Shown here one piece after another: positions 35,036-43,660 of a stretch of DNA of 64,000 bases. Each line of letters begins with the position of its first letter. Position 1 is the first letter of the stretch. The stretch lies in NCBI RefSeq assembly GCF_900141665.1, contig NZ_FQYI01000010.1, positions 1-64,000 of the forward strand. The letters are read 5' to 3'. The DNA is from Cruoricaptor ignavus (GTDB lineage Bacteria > Bacteroidota > Bacteroidia > Flavobacteriales > Weeksellaceae). The notes under the pieces are model-generated. The model had not been told where the DNA came from. It saw only the letters and a list, made by a program, of their open reading frames with translations, and did no database searches. The translations under genes were made by a program, and so were the position numbers.

Positions 35036-35376
35036 AGTGCTGCAAGCTGCTTCTTTGTTAGATTTTTTACAACGAGATTGTAAGAATCGTCTATCAGTTC
35101 ACGGAGAAGCTCTGCCGGCAAATCATCAACAAAAACCGAATTCCAATGCTTTTTATTCTGATGCCACCCAGGCTGAATCTGGGAATAATCTTCCCGTAGC
35201 TGCAGATTTTTCTCAGGGGTGTTTTTGAGGTTAATAAAGACCGGCTTTCTCTCAAGATCGATAAGCAAGAACATCTTACCTGAAACCTTAAATACGAGGA
35301 GGTTTCCCCCGAAAGGAAAGCTCTCTTCAGCCGCAGGTTTCAAAAGCGCGTAATCCCGGATTTCCTCGGTATTCAT
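35026..35376 (-). CDS. MmcQ/YjbR family protein
   Basis: A 116-residue single-domain protein of the YjbR (CyaY-like fold) family: ALLKPAAEESFPFGGNLLVFKVSGKMFLLIDLE near the start and the conserved PGWHQNKKHWNSV motif in the second half. Such proteins are annotated as DNA-binding by fold; the role is uncertain. It is the last gene of a long leftward run and lies 8 bp after the glutathione peroxidase gene. Confidence 0.87.
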
Positions 35377-35384
35377 TGAAAGCG

Positions 35385-35951
35385 TTAGCGTAGATGCTTC
35401 ACGATGGCATCGCTCGTTGGCTTCGTGGCACTGTTGAAGGAATCGATCAGCCGTCCGTTCTCATCAATCAAAAATTTTGTAAAATTCCAAAGAATTTTGG
35501 AATCTTTTACACCATTGAGATTTTTATCAGTTAAATACTGAAAAATCGGTGCAATATCACTTCCTTTTACGGAAACCTTGGCAGCCATTGGAAATGTGAC
35601 TCCATAGTTTTTCTGGCAAAATTCACCAATCTCTGCATTGGTACCCGGCTCCTGCGACATAAAATTATTTGCAGGGAAGCCTACTACCACCAGTCTGTCT
35701 TTATTCTCGTCGTAAAGTTTCTGCAAATCAGCATATTGCGGCGTGAAGCCGCATTTGGAAGCGGTGTTCACAATCAAGATTTTCTTTCCCTTAAAATCTG
35801 CAAAATCTATCGTGCCACCATCCAATGACTCCACTTTGTAATCATAAATTGAAGCAGGAGTGGCTGCAGCCTGCGCCGCTGATTTTTGGCTGTTAGTACA
35901 TCCTGATAAAAAAGCGCCCACAGTAAGCAGAATGATGAATAATTTTTTCAT
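35385..35951 (-). CDS. Glutathione peroxidase-family lipoprotein
   Basis: A lipoprotein signal ends at LSGC (Cys18). The thiol peroxidase domain has peroxidatic Cys67 in NTASKCGFTPQY, the FPANNF loop (usually FPCNQF), a second cysteine in GEFCQKNYG that could act as resolving residue, and the Trp in WNFTKFLI. Non-selenium enzymes of this type use thioredoxin as donor. Lipid anchoring places it in the periplasm, to remove peroxides from envelope lipids. It lies 3 bp after a LolA-like gene and is probably co-transcribed. Confidence 0.93.
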   Translation of the reverse strand: MKKLFIILLTVGAFLSGCTNSQKSAAQAAATPASIYDYKVESLDGGTIDFADFKGKKILIVNTASKCGFTPQYADLQKLYDENKDRLVVVGFPANNFMSQEPGTNAEIGEFCQKNYGVTFPMAAKVSVKGSDIAPIFQYLTDKNLNGVKDSKILWNFTKFLIDENGRLIDSFNSATKPTSDAIVKHLR

Positions 35952-35954
35952 AGC

Positions 35955-36617
35955 CTAAAACTTAAAAGTATTAGCAGGAAATTCTTTATTTATTTCTATC
36001 TTGTTGATAATCAAAACATAATTACCCTCGTTCTTCTCAGATTCAGATTCTATTCTGAACGGCATTGTATAGCTTTTCACCTTCCTGAAATCGCTGTACC
36101 GCAGGGTTTCATCGCCCTTCTGCTCCTGCACCAGCAAGTGTGTGGCGGCGTCAAAATAATACACTGCCCGCTCACGGTTTTTGCTTAGTTCTATTTTGTG
36201 GCAAATTTTATTTCCGAGCTTTTCTTTACCCAAATATTTAATTTCGTAACCCTTGAGTTTCCAATCCAGGAAATCGCTGTCGAAAGACTCCGCTTTGTAT
36301 CCCGGGTACTCCTGAATCTTATTCGCGGCATAATTCATAGCATAGCCTTTCTTCCCATCGTAGCCTTCGATTGCCACATCCTTTCCCTGCAAGGTTATGA
36401 TTGTTTTGGTTAAATTCGGCCTCTGCTGATAGATTTTCACGGGGCATTCCTCCTTAAGCCCCAGGATCGCCCTGCCCTGCAGGAGAATGGAATTTAGCGA
36501 TTTCCAGTTTTGTCGACCTCCGGTAAGCTCAATATTTTTACTGATGATTTCCTGCGCAGTCTGCGCTGTGCCGAGTGCAGACAGGAAAAATAGAATTAGC
36601 GTGAAAAAATGTTTCAT
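35955..36617 (-). CDS. LolA/outer-membrane-lipoprotein-sorting-like protein
   Basis: A signal peptide (1-18) precedes about 200 residues of alternating beta strands. The opening TAQEIISKNIELTGGRQNWKSLNSI and the later GYEIKYLGKEKLGNKICHKIEL are typical of the LolA/LppX-like fold in Bacteroidota, which holds a lipid in a half-barrel. True LolA function is not implied. It is periplasmic. It sits between kdsB and the peroxidase gene, among envelope genes. Confidence 0.65.
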   Translation of the reverse strand: MKHFFTLILFFLSALGTAQTAQEIISKNIELTGGRQNWKSLNSILLQGRAILGLKEECPVKIYQQRPNLTKTIITLQGKDVAIEGYDGKKGYAMNYAANKIQEYPGYKAESFDSDFLDWKLKGYEIKYLGKEKLGNKICHKIELSKNRERAVYYFDAATHLLVQEQKGDETLRYSDFRKVKSYTMPFRIESESEKNEGNYVLIINKIEINKEFPANTFKF

Positions 36618-36638
36618 TAAAGATGGTTTTCGGCAAAA

Positions 36639-37382
36639 TTACTTTTTTAAATGAAAACTCTGCAAAATAGCCCTGGCGCGTTCCAAATCGGCAGGCACAT
36701 CTATGCCCACGCCCACAAAATCCGTTTCCACCATCTTTATTTTCATCCCGTTTTCCAGGTAGCGCAGCGCTTCTATTTTTTCGGTTTTTTCCAATGGTGA
36801 TAATGGCAATTTGGCGAATTTCAGCAGCGCATCTTTCCGGAACGCATAAACGCCGATATGCCTAAAGTATTCAGGCTCAAGGCTTTGCTCTCGGTGAAAA
36901 GGAATGGCTGTCCGGCTAAAATACATCGCAAATCCATTTAAATCCGTGATGACTTTCACCGCATTTGGATTTTCGATTTCTTCTTTCTCGTTAATTTTTA
37001 TTTTTAACGAAGCCAGCGAAATCTCGTTTTTTTCATCCTTTTTAAAAACATCAATCAGCTGCTGCAGTGGCTCCTTTTTCAAGAAAGGCTCATCACCCTG
37101 AACATTTATAACTATCTCACAATCAATGCTTTGCACAGCTTCCGCAATTCTGTCACTCCCCGTTTCGTGAGTTCCTGTCATCACCGCTTTTCCACCGATT
37201 GAAATAATTTCGTCAAAAATAATTTCCGAATCCGTAGCCACAAAAACATCCGAGAAAAGCTCGGTTTCTACCACATTCTTATAGGTTGTGGCGATTACGG
37301 TTTTCTCGCCAAGCTTCTGCATCAGTTTTCCGGGAAACCGCGATGCATCGTACCTAGCGGGAATTACGGCAATGATTTTCAA
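36639..37382 (-). CDS. kdsB: 3-deoxy-manno-octulosonate cytidylyltransferase
   Basis: The 247-residue CMP-KDO synthetase has the nucleotide-binding start IAVIPARYDASRFPGK, a metal-binding VNVQGDEPF, and RHIGVYAFRKDAL. It activates KDO with CTP in the cytosol for lipopolysaccharide core synthesis. It starts 3 bp after the phosphosugar mutase gene, an arrangement that links sugar activation steps. Confidence 0.97.
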   Translation of the reverse strand: MKIIAVIPARYDASRFPGKLMQKLGEKTVIATTYKNVVETELFSDVFVATDSEIIFDEIISIGGKAVMTGTHETGSDRIAEAVQSIDCEIVINVQGDEPFLKKEPLQQLIDVFKKDEKNEISLASLKIKINEKEEIENPNAVKVITDLNGFAMYFSRTAIPFHREQSLEPEYFRHIGVYAFRKDALLKFAKLPLSPLEKTEKIEALRYLENGMKIKMVETDFVGVGIDVPADLERARAILQSFHLKK

Positions 37383-37385
37383 GCT

Positions 37386-39116
37386 TTAAAGATTTAGGCT
37401 GGCCCTTACCTGCTGAATTTTATTTTTCAGGTTCTCCATTTTAGTTTCATAATCAGCAATATTCTCCAGGCTGTCCTTCACGGAGACATAGAATTTTATT
37501 TTCGGTTCCGTTCCGGAAGGCCTTACGCAAACCTTCGTGCCGTCTTCTGTGTACCAGATTAACACATTGGATTTTGGAATTTCATCCATCACAGAAGTAG
37601 CGTTATTTCGGATATTTGTCGAGGTCTGTTCCTTATAATCTTCCACGATTTCCACAGGAGAGCCAGCCAATTCTTTCGGCGGATTTTCACGGAAATTCTT
37701 CATCATCAGCTGTATTTCTTCCGCACCTTCCCTGCCCTTTTTCACCACATTTATCAGGCCTTCGCTGTAAATTCCAACTTGTTTATAAATTTCAATCAGG
37801 TACTCAAACATCGATGAACCCTGCGCTTTGCAGAGCGCCGCGATTTCACAGGCTAAAAGAATTGAGCCGCAGGAATCTTTATCCCGAACGAAATCGCCGG
37901 TCATAAAACCGAAACTTTCTTCGCCGCCACACACAAATTTTTCCGTGCCTTCAGCATCGCGAATCATTTTTCCAATCCATTTAAAACCCGTCAAACCAGC
38001 CTTGCAAGTTACACCGAATTTTTCCGCAATGTCGAAGAAAATATCCGAGGTTACAATCGTAGAGCCAATGAATTCCCGGCCTGTAATCTTCCCTGATTTC
38101 TTCCATTGGTCAAGGATGTAATAGATTAAAATTGTGTTGGTCTGGTTGCCGTTCAAAAGCTGCATTTCGCCGTTCAGATTGCGCACCGCAATTCCCAGCC
38201 TGTCTCCATCAGGATCGGTACCTATCACGATATCAGCATTCGTAATTCTCGCCAAATCCATCGCCATTCCCAGCGCTGCAGGCTCTTCAGGATTCGGGCT
38301 TTCAACGGTCGGGAAATTTCCAGAAGGCACCATCTGCTCTTCCACCAAATCCACTTTTTTGAAACCAGCCTTTTCCAGCGCTCTTGGAACGGTGGCATAG
38401 GTGGTCCCGTGAATTGAGGTGAACACGATGTTCAGATTTTCGTATCCAGTTTTTTCCTTTTGGTAAAGGGAATTTTCGATGCAGGCATCTATGTAAACTT
38501 CGTCCTGTTCTTCGCCAATCCACTCAATCAGCTCATCATTTCCGTTGAAGTTAATCATCTCGTACTGAGTATCATACACCGCCTTGATGATGTTTTCATC
38601 GTGCGGCGGCACAACCTGTGCGCCATCGTTCCAGTACACTTTGTAGCCGTTGTATTCCGGTGGATTGTGGGATGCCGTAAGCACGATTCCTGCATTACAC
38701 TTCTTATTTCTAACGGTAAATGAAAGTTCTGGCGTAGGCCTGTGATTTTTAAACAGCAAAACTTTGATGCCGTTCGCTGTAAGAACATCCGTCACAATTT
38801 TCGCAAATTCCTTGGAATTATTGCGGACATCGTATGCAATGGCCACCTTGATTTCTTCGTTCGGGAACTGTTCGTGAAGATAATTGGCCAGGCCTTGCGT
38901 AGCCTGTCCCAGCGTATATTTGTTCAGCCGGTTCGTTCCCACGCCCATTATTCCGCGCATTCCGCCGGTTCCAAATTCCAGCGCACGGTAGAAGGAATCG
39001 TCCAAATCCGGCGATTTTGAGTTGATGAGCATTTCCACGGCAGTACGCGTTTCTTCGTCGAAACTTTCGCCGAGCCAAAGCTGCGCCCTTTCCAGTGATG
39101 TCAATTCATTAACCAT
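37386..39116 (-). CDS. Phospho-sugar mutase (phosphoglucomutase/phosphomannomutase)
   Basis: The 576-residue protein has the four-domain alpha-D-phosphohexomutase layout: TGGMRGIMGVGTNRLN at the start, the phosphoserine loop VLTASHNPPEYNGYKVYW, the metal loop GTDPDGDRLGIA, the sugar-binding GEESFGFM, and the phosphate-binding RPSGTEPKIKFYV. It interconverts the 1- and 6-phosphates of glucose or mannose in the cytosol. The long form resembles PgcA-type enzymes. It is followed by kdsB after 3 bp. Confidence 0.94.
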   Translation of the reverse strand: MVNELTSLERAQLWLGESFDEETRTAVEMLINSKSPDLDDSFYRALEFGTGGMRGIMGVGTNRLNKYTLGQATQGLANYLHEQFPNEEIKVAIAYDVRNNSKEFAKIVTDVLTANGIKVLLFKNHRPTPELSFTVRNKKCNAGIVLTASHNPPEYNGYKVYWNDGAQVVPPHDENIIKAVYDTQYEMINFNGNDELIEWIGEEQDEVYIDACIENSLYQKEKTGYENLNIVFTSIHGTTYATVPRALEKAGFKKVDLVEEQMVPSGNFPTVESPNPEEPAALGMAMDLARITNADIVIGTDPDGDRLGIAVRNLNGEMQLLNGNQTNTILIYYILDQWKKSGKITGREFIGSTIVTSDIFFDIAEKFGVTCKAGLTGFKWIGKMIRDAEGTEKFVCGGEESFGFMTGDFVRDKDSCGSILLACEIAALCKAQGSSMFEYLIEIYKQVGIYSEGLINVVKKGREGAEEIQLMMKNFRENPPKELAGSPVEIVEDYKEQTSTNIRNNATSVMDEIPKSNVLIWYTEDGTKVCVRPSGTEPKIKFYVSVKDSLENIADYETKMENLKNKIQQVRASLNL

Positions 39117-39130
39117 ATTTTCGTGATTTT

Positions 39131-39829
39131 TTAGTCTAAATTCTTGTTGTTCACAGTCGCCGATTTATCACTATTAAAAGCGCGAATCGGCGCATTATAA
39201 TACAGAAGTTTCGCGGTGTTCCGCACATTTCCCGTAATGGAATCCTTCACATTCACTTCTGCATATCCACCGTTTTTAAAGTCTAAATCCAAAGTTCCGA
39301 TTTGGAAATACGGCGCAATAACACTCGCAGTATCAGCAATCTGCATCGCCGATTTTTTACTGAAACCAGTGAAATTCGCCTTGCTCAAATTCTTCATCTT
39401 AATCTCGGCAAAATCCGTGTTCAGCGCACCGATAAACTTCGCCTGGTCTTTCAGTTCAATCTCAATCTGCGGACTATTCAATGCACCAGAAACATTCACT
39501 TCCACCGAATCTGCCACCGAAATTCTTCTCAGTGGATTTTTGGCATAAACCGTCACAGTATAAAAATCCACACCGGAAACTTCCCTTTTCTCACTGATAT
39601 TCAGCATATTATCTTCAACATTTATCTTCAGGTTATCCGCAAAATTCGGGTAGGTTTCCACATTCACAAAACTTGAATCGCTGCCTGCCAAAAACACGCG
39701 AAACTTTCCATTCAAATTTAGCGAATTAAAATCTTCCACGCTAATATCTTTCGCCACGATTTCACCTTTCGGCGAAATTTTTCCGCAAGAAAAAATAATC
39801 AGTAAAAAAAGGAAATGCCAGGTCTTCAT
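39131..39829 (-). CDS. Head-GIN (DUF2807) domain lipoprotein
   Basis: The start MKTWHFLFLLIIFSC is a lipoprotein-type signal. The rest is a repetitive beta-solenoid-like domain with regular strands (DFNSLNLNGKFRVFLAGSD, VEVNVSGALNSP, KANFTGFSKKS), the putative auto-transporter adhesin head-GIN family. These are secreted or surface-anchored in Bacteroidota; function unknown. Its start overlaps the end of the PIN-toxin gene by 4 bp, so translation is probably coupled. Confidence 0.8.
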   Translation of the reverse strand: MKTWHFLFLLIIFSCGKISPKGEIVAKDISVEDFNSLNLNGKFRVFLAGSDSSFVNVETYPNFADNLKINVEDNMLNISEKREVSGVDFYTVTVYAKNPLRRISVADSVEVNVSGALNSPQIEIELKDQAKFIGALNTDFAEIKMKNLSKANFTGFSKKSAMQIADTASVIAPYFQIGTLDLDFKNGGYAEVNVKDSITGNVRNTAKLLYYNAPIRAFNSDKSATVNNKNLD

Positions 39830-40242
39830 CTTCTGTTAAAAACGAAATTCAACTTTTGCGGAACATAATTCTGAAACTGCCGGTCTGAACTGATGAGCGG
39901 CATTTTATCAGCAATGGCCTGAGACACGATGAAATGGTCAATCTGATCGGAATGATTTGGTGCGATTTCTAACCTGAGGTATTGCTGAAGATGCGATTCC
40001 GAAGAATGTAAAATATTCAGGTAAAACTGCTCCTTCAAAGATTTCACCAGTGCATCCAAAGATTTATACTGCGTCATGATTTTCTTTCTTTTAAATAAAA
40101 AACCGATTTCCACAACACTTAAAGCACTGATGTATAGCGTATTAGAAAAATCAGACAAAATATTCCTGACTTCAGGCGAGAATTCATCTTCTTCACCTAA
40201 AATCATAAAAATGGCAATATTTGTATCGAGAAGATAGCGCAT
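39826..40242 (-). CDS. PIN-domain ribonuclease toxin (VapC-like)
   Basis: The 138-residue PIN domain has the four acidic positions: Asp6 in MRYLLDTNIAI, the Glu in LSVVEIGFL, Asp in DQIDHFIVSQA and Asp in PLISSDRQF. Such proteins cleave RNA (often tRNA or rRNA loops) when their antitoxin is lost. The start codon immediately follows the stop of a 54-residue Lys-rich gene, the presumed antitoxin, and the stop overlaps the head-GIN gene by 4 bp, so the pair is locked inside a core operon. Confidence 0.9.
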   Translation of the reverse strand: MRYLLDTNIAIFMILGEEDEFSPEVRNILSDFSNTLYISALSVVEIGFLFKRKKIMTQYKSLDALVKSLKEQFYLNILHSSESHLQQYLRLEIAPNHSDQIDHFIVSQAIADKMPLISSDRQFQNYVPQKLNFVFNRR

Positions 40243-40407
40243 CTATTTCAAAACCGCCCTCATATCCAGTATTTCGCCCGTTCCCTTATGCCTCAAAACA
40301 GCTTCCCAGGTTTTCGAGATTTTCTTCGGCTCTTCAGCCTTAGTTACCTGCTTTTTTGGCACTGGTTTTTTCTTTAATTTTTTGGGGGTTATATCGTTCG
40401 TTTCCAT
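40243..40407 (-). CDS. Small Lys-rich antitoxin of the PIN toxin
   Basis: A 54-residue frame from ATG 40407 to TAG 40243 ends directly before the PIN-toxin start. The N-terminal half is basic and looks disordered (PKKLKKKPVPKK). The C-terminal half, KTWEAVLRHKGTGEILD, is the kind of short segment that wraps a PIN toxin in other pairs. It has no recognisable DNA-binding domain. Identity as an antitoxin rests on size, position and the zero-gap link to the toxin gene; GT2 lies 18 bp upstream. Confidence 0.65.
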   Translation of the reverse strand: METNDITPKKLKKKPVPKKQVTKAEEPKKISKTWEAVLRHKGTGEILDMRAVLK

Positions 40408-40425
40408 TTTTCCTTTTTTACAAAT

Positions 40426-41388
40426 TTACAGAATTTCTTCCACCTGGTAATGCTTTTGGCCGCGCGAAGTTCTGATAATCAGCTCGCCCAAAAAACCGGC
40501 GATGAAAAGCAGCGTGCCCAAAATCATCATCGTAAGCGAAATGTAAAACCACGGATTTTCTGCTATCAAATTGCCGTAAATATTCTTGGCGTAAACTTCG
40601 TACAGCTTGGAAATTCCCAGCCAAAATGCCGCAAGAAAACCGATGATGAACATCAGCGTACCCACCGCACCGAAGAAATGCATCGGCCTGCCGCCGAATT
40701 TGCTCACGAACCAAAGCGTAATCAAATCCAGATAGCCGCGCACAAACCTATCGGCACCGAATTTCGAAACGCCGTAGGGCCTTGCCTGGTGCTGCACCGG
40801 TTTCTCCGTGATTTTTTTGTAGCCAGCATTCGATGCCAAAACGGGAATCCAGCGGTGAAGATCGCCGTACACATCCACCGATTTCACCACCTGATTTTTG
40901 TAGGCCTTCAGTCCGCAGTTGAAATCGTGCAGCTTCACGCCGGAAAGTCGGCGCGCTGACGCATTGAAAAGTTTGGACGGCAGATTTTTCGTCAAGGCGT
41001 TATCATAGCGTTTCTTTTTCCAACCAGAAACCAAGTCGAAATCTTCCACGGCAATCATCTGGTAGAGCTCCGGAATTTCTTCGGGAAAGTCCTGCAAATC
41101 AGCATCCATCGTAATTACCACATCTCCCTGAACCTTTTCAAATGCAGCGTGGAGCGCCTGAGATTTTCCGTAATTTCTGGAAAACTTAATGCCCCTAACC
41201 TGCGGATTCTGCACCTTAAGATTTTCGATAATTGCCCACGACAAATCCGTGCTGCCATCATCCACAAACCAAATATCGTACGGAATTTGGTTGGCACGGC
41301 ACACCTTATCCACCCTGGTGAAAAGCTCCTCCAGCGAATCCTGCTCATTCAGCAGCGGAACGATTACGGAAAGTGTTGGGTTTTTCAA
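40426..41388 (-). CDS. GT2 glycosyltransferase, DPM1/GtrB-like
   Basis: Residues 1-225 form a GT-A family 2 domain: LSVIVPLLNEQDSLEELF at the start, FVDDGSTD, the metal-binding DADLQDFPEEI and the RRLSGVKLHDFNCGLKAY region. Two hydrophobic segments at about 240-265 and 275-300 follow. This layout is typical of enzymes that make polyprenyl-phosphate sugars at the cytosolic face of the inner membrane. Its product could feed GT-C enzymes such as those at 5922-7562 or 25655-29137. It is coupled by 4 bp to an upstream PIN-toxin gene. Confidence 0.93.
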   Translation of the reverse strand: MKNPTLSVIVPLLNEQDSLEELFTRVDKVCRANQIPYDIWFVDDGSTDLSWAIIENLKVQNPQVRGIKFSRNYGKSQALHAAFEKVQGDVVITMDADLQDFPEEIPELYQMIAVEDFDLVSGWKKKRYDNALTKNLPSKLFNASARRLSGVKLHDFNCGLKAYKNQVVKSVDVYGDLHRWIPVLASNAGYKKITEKPVQHQARPYGVSKFGADRFVRGYLDLITLWFVSKFGGRPMHFFGAVGTLMFIIGFLAAFWLGISKLYEVYAKNIYGNLIAENPWFYISLTMMILGTLLFIAGFLGELIIRTSRGQKHYQVEEIL

Positions 41389-41813
41389 TTTCTCAAATTT
41401 TTATGGATAAAATCTAATGCTTCGGTTGGTGAAAAAATTTCAACTTCCGCGCCCGAAAAATCTCTTAAATTTCTTGTGACGAAGCCGCTAAGACTTTCAA
41501 TTTGCAAAGAACAAAAAATCTGAACGGCATCTTCAAAGTCCGGATAATCCGATTTCAGCGCCTGAATAACCATCCCGTTTTTCACATCTAAAACTTTGAT
41601 TAATTCTGAAAGCTCAAGCAAATTTTTCCGCACAGCTTTTTCCGGATGAATTTTCCGCATTAAATAATGTACTGTCACGAAAGAATGGCTGCTGCAAAAA
41701 AGCGCGATTTCCTTACTTTCAGCATAAGCGAAAATCTCTCGGGAAGCCTTGTAGAACGGAACTCTGCCACTCAGAAAATCTACGATGATGTTGGTATCAA
41801 GGTAAAAATTCAT
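41385..41813 (-). CDS. PIN-domain ribonuclease toxin (VapC-like)
   Basis: A second PIN domain, 142 residues: Asp in MNFYLDTNIIVDFL, the region ALFCSSHSFVTVHYL, Asp in YPDFEDAVQ and a late FVTRNLRDFSGAEVEIFSPTE. It differs from the toxin at 39826-40242 and belongs to the group that pairs with DUF6364 antitoxins. The start overlaps the antitoxin stop by 4 bp and the stop overlaps the GT2 start by 4 bp. Confidence 0.9.
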   Translation of the reverse strand: MNFYLDTNIIVDFLSGRVPFYKASREIFAYAESKEIALFCSSHSFVTVHYLMRKIHPEKAVRKNLLELSELIKVLDVKNGMVIQALKSDYPDFEDAVQIFCSLQIESLSGFVTRNLRDFSGAEVEIFSPTEALDFIHKNLRN

Positions 41814-42055
41814 AGGCCGTATTTTTCCCGATAATATTCGTCCAAAGCTTTCTTTTCATCAAAATCTTTCGGCAAGGGAAGGCTTCCTCCCAAAGTTTCA
41901 ACCTTGGATTTTCCTACGCTATCTGTTTCGGAATCAACCATTTCCTTTAAAAAATTGTTGACGATTTTGGATAAACTTTTTTGATGGCCTTTCGCAAAAA
42001 TCTTGGCTTTTTCCGCCACACTCTGTTCTATCGTCAAAGTCAGTTTGGTTGTCAT
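41810..42055 (-). CDS. DUF6364-family antitoxin
   Basis: The family start is MTTKLTLTIEQSVAEKAKIFAKGHQKSLSKIV, which resembles a ribbon-helix-helix DNA-binding segment, followed by a hydrophilic toxin-binding tail ending in DEYYREKYGL. At 81 residues from ATG 42055 it has the usual size; an in-frame ATG 10 codons upstream is less likely because the family begins at MTTK. It overlaps the PIN-toxin gene by 4 bp. It may repress its own promoter in the 36-bp gap after the DUF4199 gene. Confidence 0.85.
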   Translation of the reverse strand: MTTKLTLTIEQSVAEKAKIFAKGHQKSLSKIVNNFLKEMVDSETDSVGKSKVETLGGSLPLPKDFDEKKALDEYYREKYGL

Positions 42056-42091
42056 TTCCGTATGATTTTTACAAATATACGGCATTCTTTT

Positions 42092-42682
42092 TTATGATGG
42101 ATTTCTCGTGCGGAAAAAACTTCCGAAAAACAGCGACAGCAAAAGGTAAAACGCACAATACCCGGCAAATACATATCCGAAATTTTTCGCGGTGAAAACA
42201 TCCTCATTTTTCGCTTCCTTCGCTGCAATGCGAACTTTGGCTTCGGCATATTTCTGTTCCAGTTCCTTATCCTCCTCAGAATTTGGGATTACGATTTTTT
42301 TCGCCTTCTGGTATTCATCTTCCAAAGACTGCTTGAAACTCTCAATAAATTGATAATTAAGGAGTTGCTTCGTATCCTTGTCGATATAATTGATGTAAGC
42401 GAACATCGTGGCTGTCGTCAAAATACCGCCTACAAACATCGGCACAAATGCCCTTCCGTAGGCATCGCGAAAACTCACCTTGCGCTTCGTTCTGCCCTGA
42501 TAATATACCGAAAGAAAGGCACCCACACCTGAAATAAGCGGTGCCACAAATGCCGCCACAATCATCGTATTCCGGTAATAATTGACATCCCGAAAGAAAA
42601 TATTCAGCACGAAAAAAATGCCCGCAGTAATTATAAATATCAGAAAACCAACAACATACGGATTTCTTGCAAGCTTCATCAT
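42092..42682 (-). CDS. DUF4199 domain-containing membrane protein
   Basis: The protein of about 196 residues has four hydrophobic segments in the DUF4199 pattern: NPYVVGFLIFIITAGIFFVL, MIVAAFVAPLISGVGAFLSVYY, AFVPMFVGGILTTATMFAYIN and a C-terminal FGYVFAGYCAFYLLLSLFFGSFF, with an acidic, Lys-rich cytosolic-type loop between the last two. Function unknown. I start it at ATG 42682 (MMKLARN); a longer frame to 42802 would run through the SRP RNA gene and is not real. It heads the leftward gene run. Confidence 0.82.
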   Translation of the reverse strand: MMKLARNPYVVGFLIFIITAGIFFVLNIFFRDVNYYRNTMIVAAFVAPLISGVGAFLSVYYQGRTKRKVSFRDAYGRAFVPMFVGGILTTATMFAYINYIDKDTKQLLNYQFIESFKQSLEDEYQKAKKIVIPNSEEDKELEQKYAEAKVRIAAKEAKNEDVFTAKNFGYVFAGYCAFYLLLSLFFGSFFRTRNPS

Positions 42683-42713
42683 CTTTCTATACCCTCTCTT
42701 TTGATTTTTAAAT

Positions 42714-42744
42714 TTTGTTAAATTTCCTGAAATGCGTATCTTTG
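42714..42744 (+). promoter_or_regulatory. Promoter of the SRP RNA gene
   Basis: TTTG (42714-42717), 19 bp, TATCTTTG (42737-42744): an exact match to the flavobacterial consensus. Transcription would start at about 42749, the first base of the RNA. Confidence 0.85.
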
Positions 42745-42746
42745 CA

Positions 42747-42843
42747 GCGGCAAGTCCTACACAACCAGCTCCTGAAAATCCTCCAGGGTGGGAACGCAGC
42801 AAAGGTAATCGGTTGTAGCGGTGTGATGTAGGTCGCTTGCCAT
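42747..42843 (+). ncRNA. ffs: Signal recognition particle RNA, small bacterial type
   Basis: GGCAAG at 42749 pairs with CTTGCC ending at 42841, and the adjoining TCCTACA and CAACC segments pair with matching segments on the 3' side, forming one long hairpin. The apical region contains CTCCAGGGTGGGAACGCAGC, the Bacteroidota version of the SRP54 (Ffh)-binding symmetric loop. The RNA of about 95 nt guides membrane-protein ribosomes to FtsY. A T-rich stretch follows as terminator. Confidence 0.93.
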
Positions 42844-42852
42844 TTTTTATTT

Positions 42853-43533
42853 CTAAAGTTCGAAATGCTCGCCCAGTTCTGGCAAAGTAAATTCGATATT
42901 TCTTTCCGCAAAATGTTTTTTCGCCTCATCGTGATTGATGGTAATCGGCGGAAATGTATCGAAATGGCAACCCACAACCTTCTGCGTTTTCAGCAGTTCA
43001 GCCGCCGCAAAACTCGCCTTCTTCGCGCACATTGTGTAGTGCGAGCCCACCGGTAAAATTGCCGCCGAAATTTCTCCGAAAAGCTTCGGGAAGTATGCCA
43101 TATCAGCCGTTACACCTGTATCACCAGCAAAATAAATATTCTTCCCTTCCAAACTGAAAATGTAGCCGCAAGGCTCACCGCCGTAGCTTCCGTCCGGAAA
43201 GCTGCTGGTATGCTGCGCCGCAACCATAGAGATTTCCAGGCCGGAAAGTTTCGCGGTGCCACCAAGATTAATGTCGATGCTTTTCGGATGATTGAAATGC
43301 CCGCAAATTTCCGGCTGACCGATAACCGTGGCTTCCGGATGATGCTTCAGCACTTCTTCCACATCAGCGATGTGATCCTGATGAGCGTGCGTAATCACCA
43401 CATAATCAATCTTTTGCGCCGAAATATCGAAGCCGGATTTTTCCTTCTGAAAATTATAAAATGGATCCGTGATGATCGTAATGCCATCGTGCTCAATCAG
43501 GAAGCAATTCTGCCCAAGGAATGTGAATTTCAT
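42853..43533 (-). CDS. Metallo-beta-lactamase-fold hydrolase (UPF0173/YtkL-like)
   Basis: This 226-residue protein has the metal site THAHQDH near residue 48, an aspartate in FAGDTGVTADM and a late histidine in VGCHFDTFPPITI, all typical of the UPF0173 metal-dependent hydrolases. The start FTFLGQNCFLIEHDG is also characteristic. The substrate is unknown. It is cytosolic and convergent with the SRP RNA gene. Confidence 0.92.
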   Translation of the reverse strand: MKFTFLGQNCFLIEHDGITIITDPFYNFQKEKSGFDISAQKIDYVVITHAHQDHIADVEEVLKHHPEATVIGQPEICGHFNHPKSIDINLGGTAKLSGLEISMVAAQHTSSFPDGSYGGEPCGYIFSLEGKNIYFAGDTGVTADMAYFPKLFGEISAAILPVGSHYTMCAKKASFAAAELLKTQKVVGCHFDTFPPITINHDEAKKHFAERNIEFTLPELGEHFEL

Positions 43534-43660
43534 ATTTTTAAGATTTTAAAACCAAGATGTGAGAGCCAGGAAACAAGGCCGCAGAGCTAAATCTCAGGGC
43601 GTCGTTTTTTCTTTTTTATTATCAATATCATTTCCGAATGCCAAATTTAAAACTTCAAAC

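Noticed and set aside
42708-42977. Minus-strand frames crossing the SRP RNA
   Set aside because: They cover the SRP RNA and its promoter; the DUF4199 start at 42682 is better supported.
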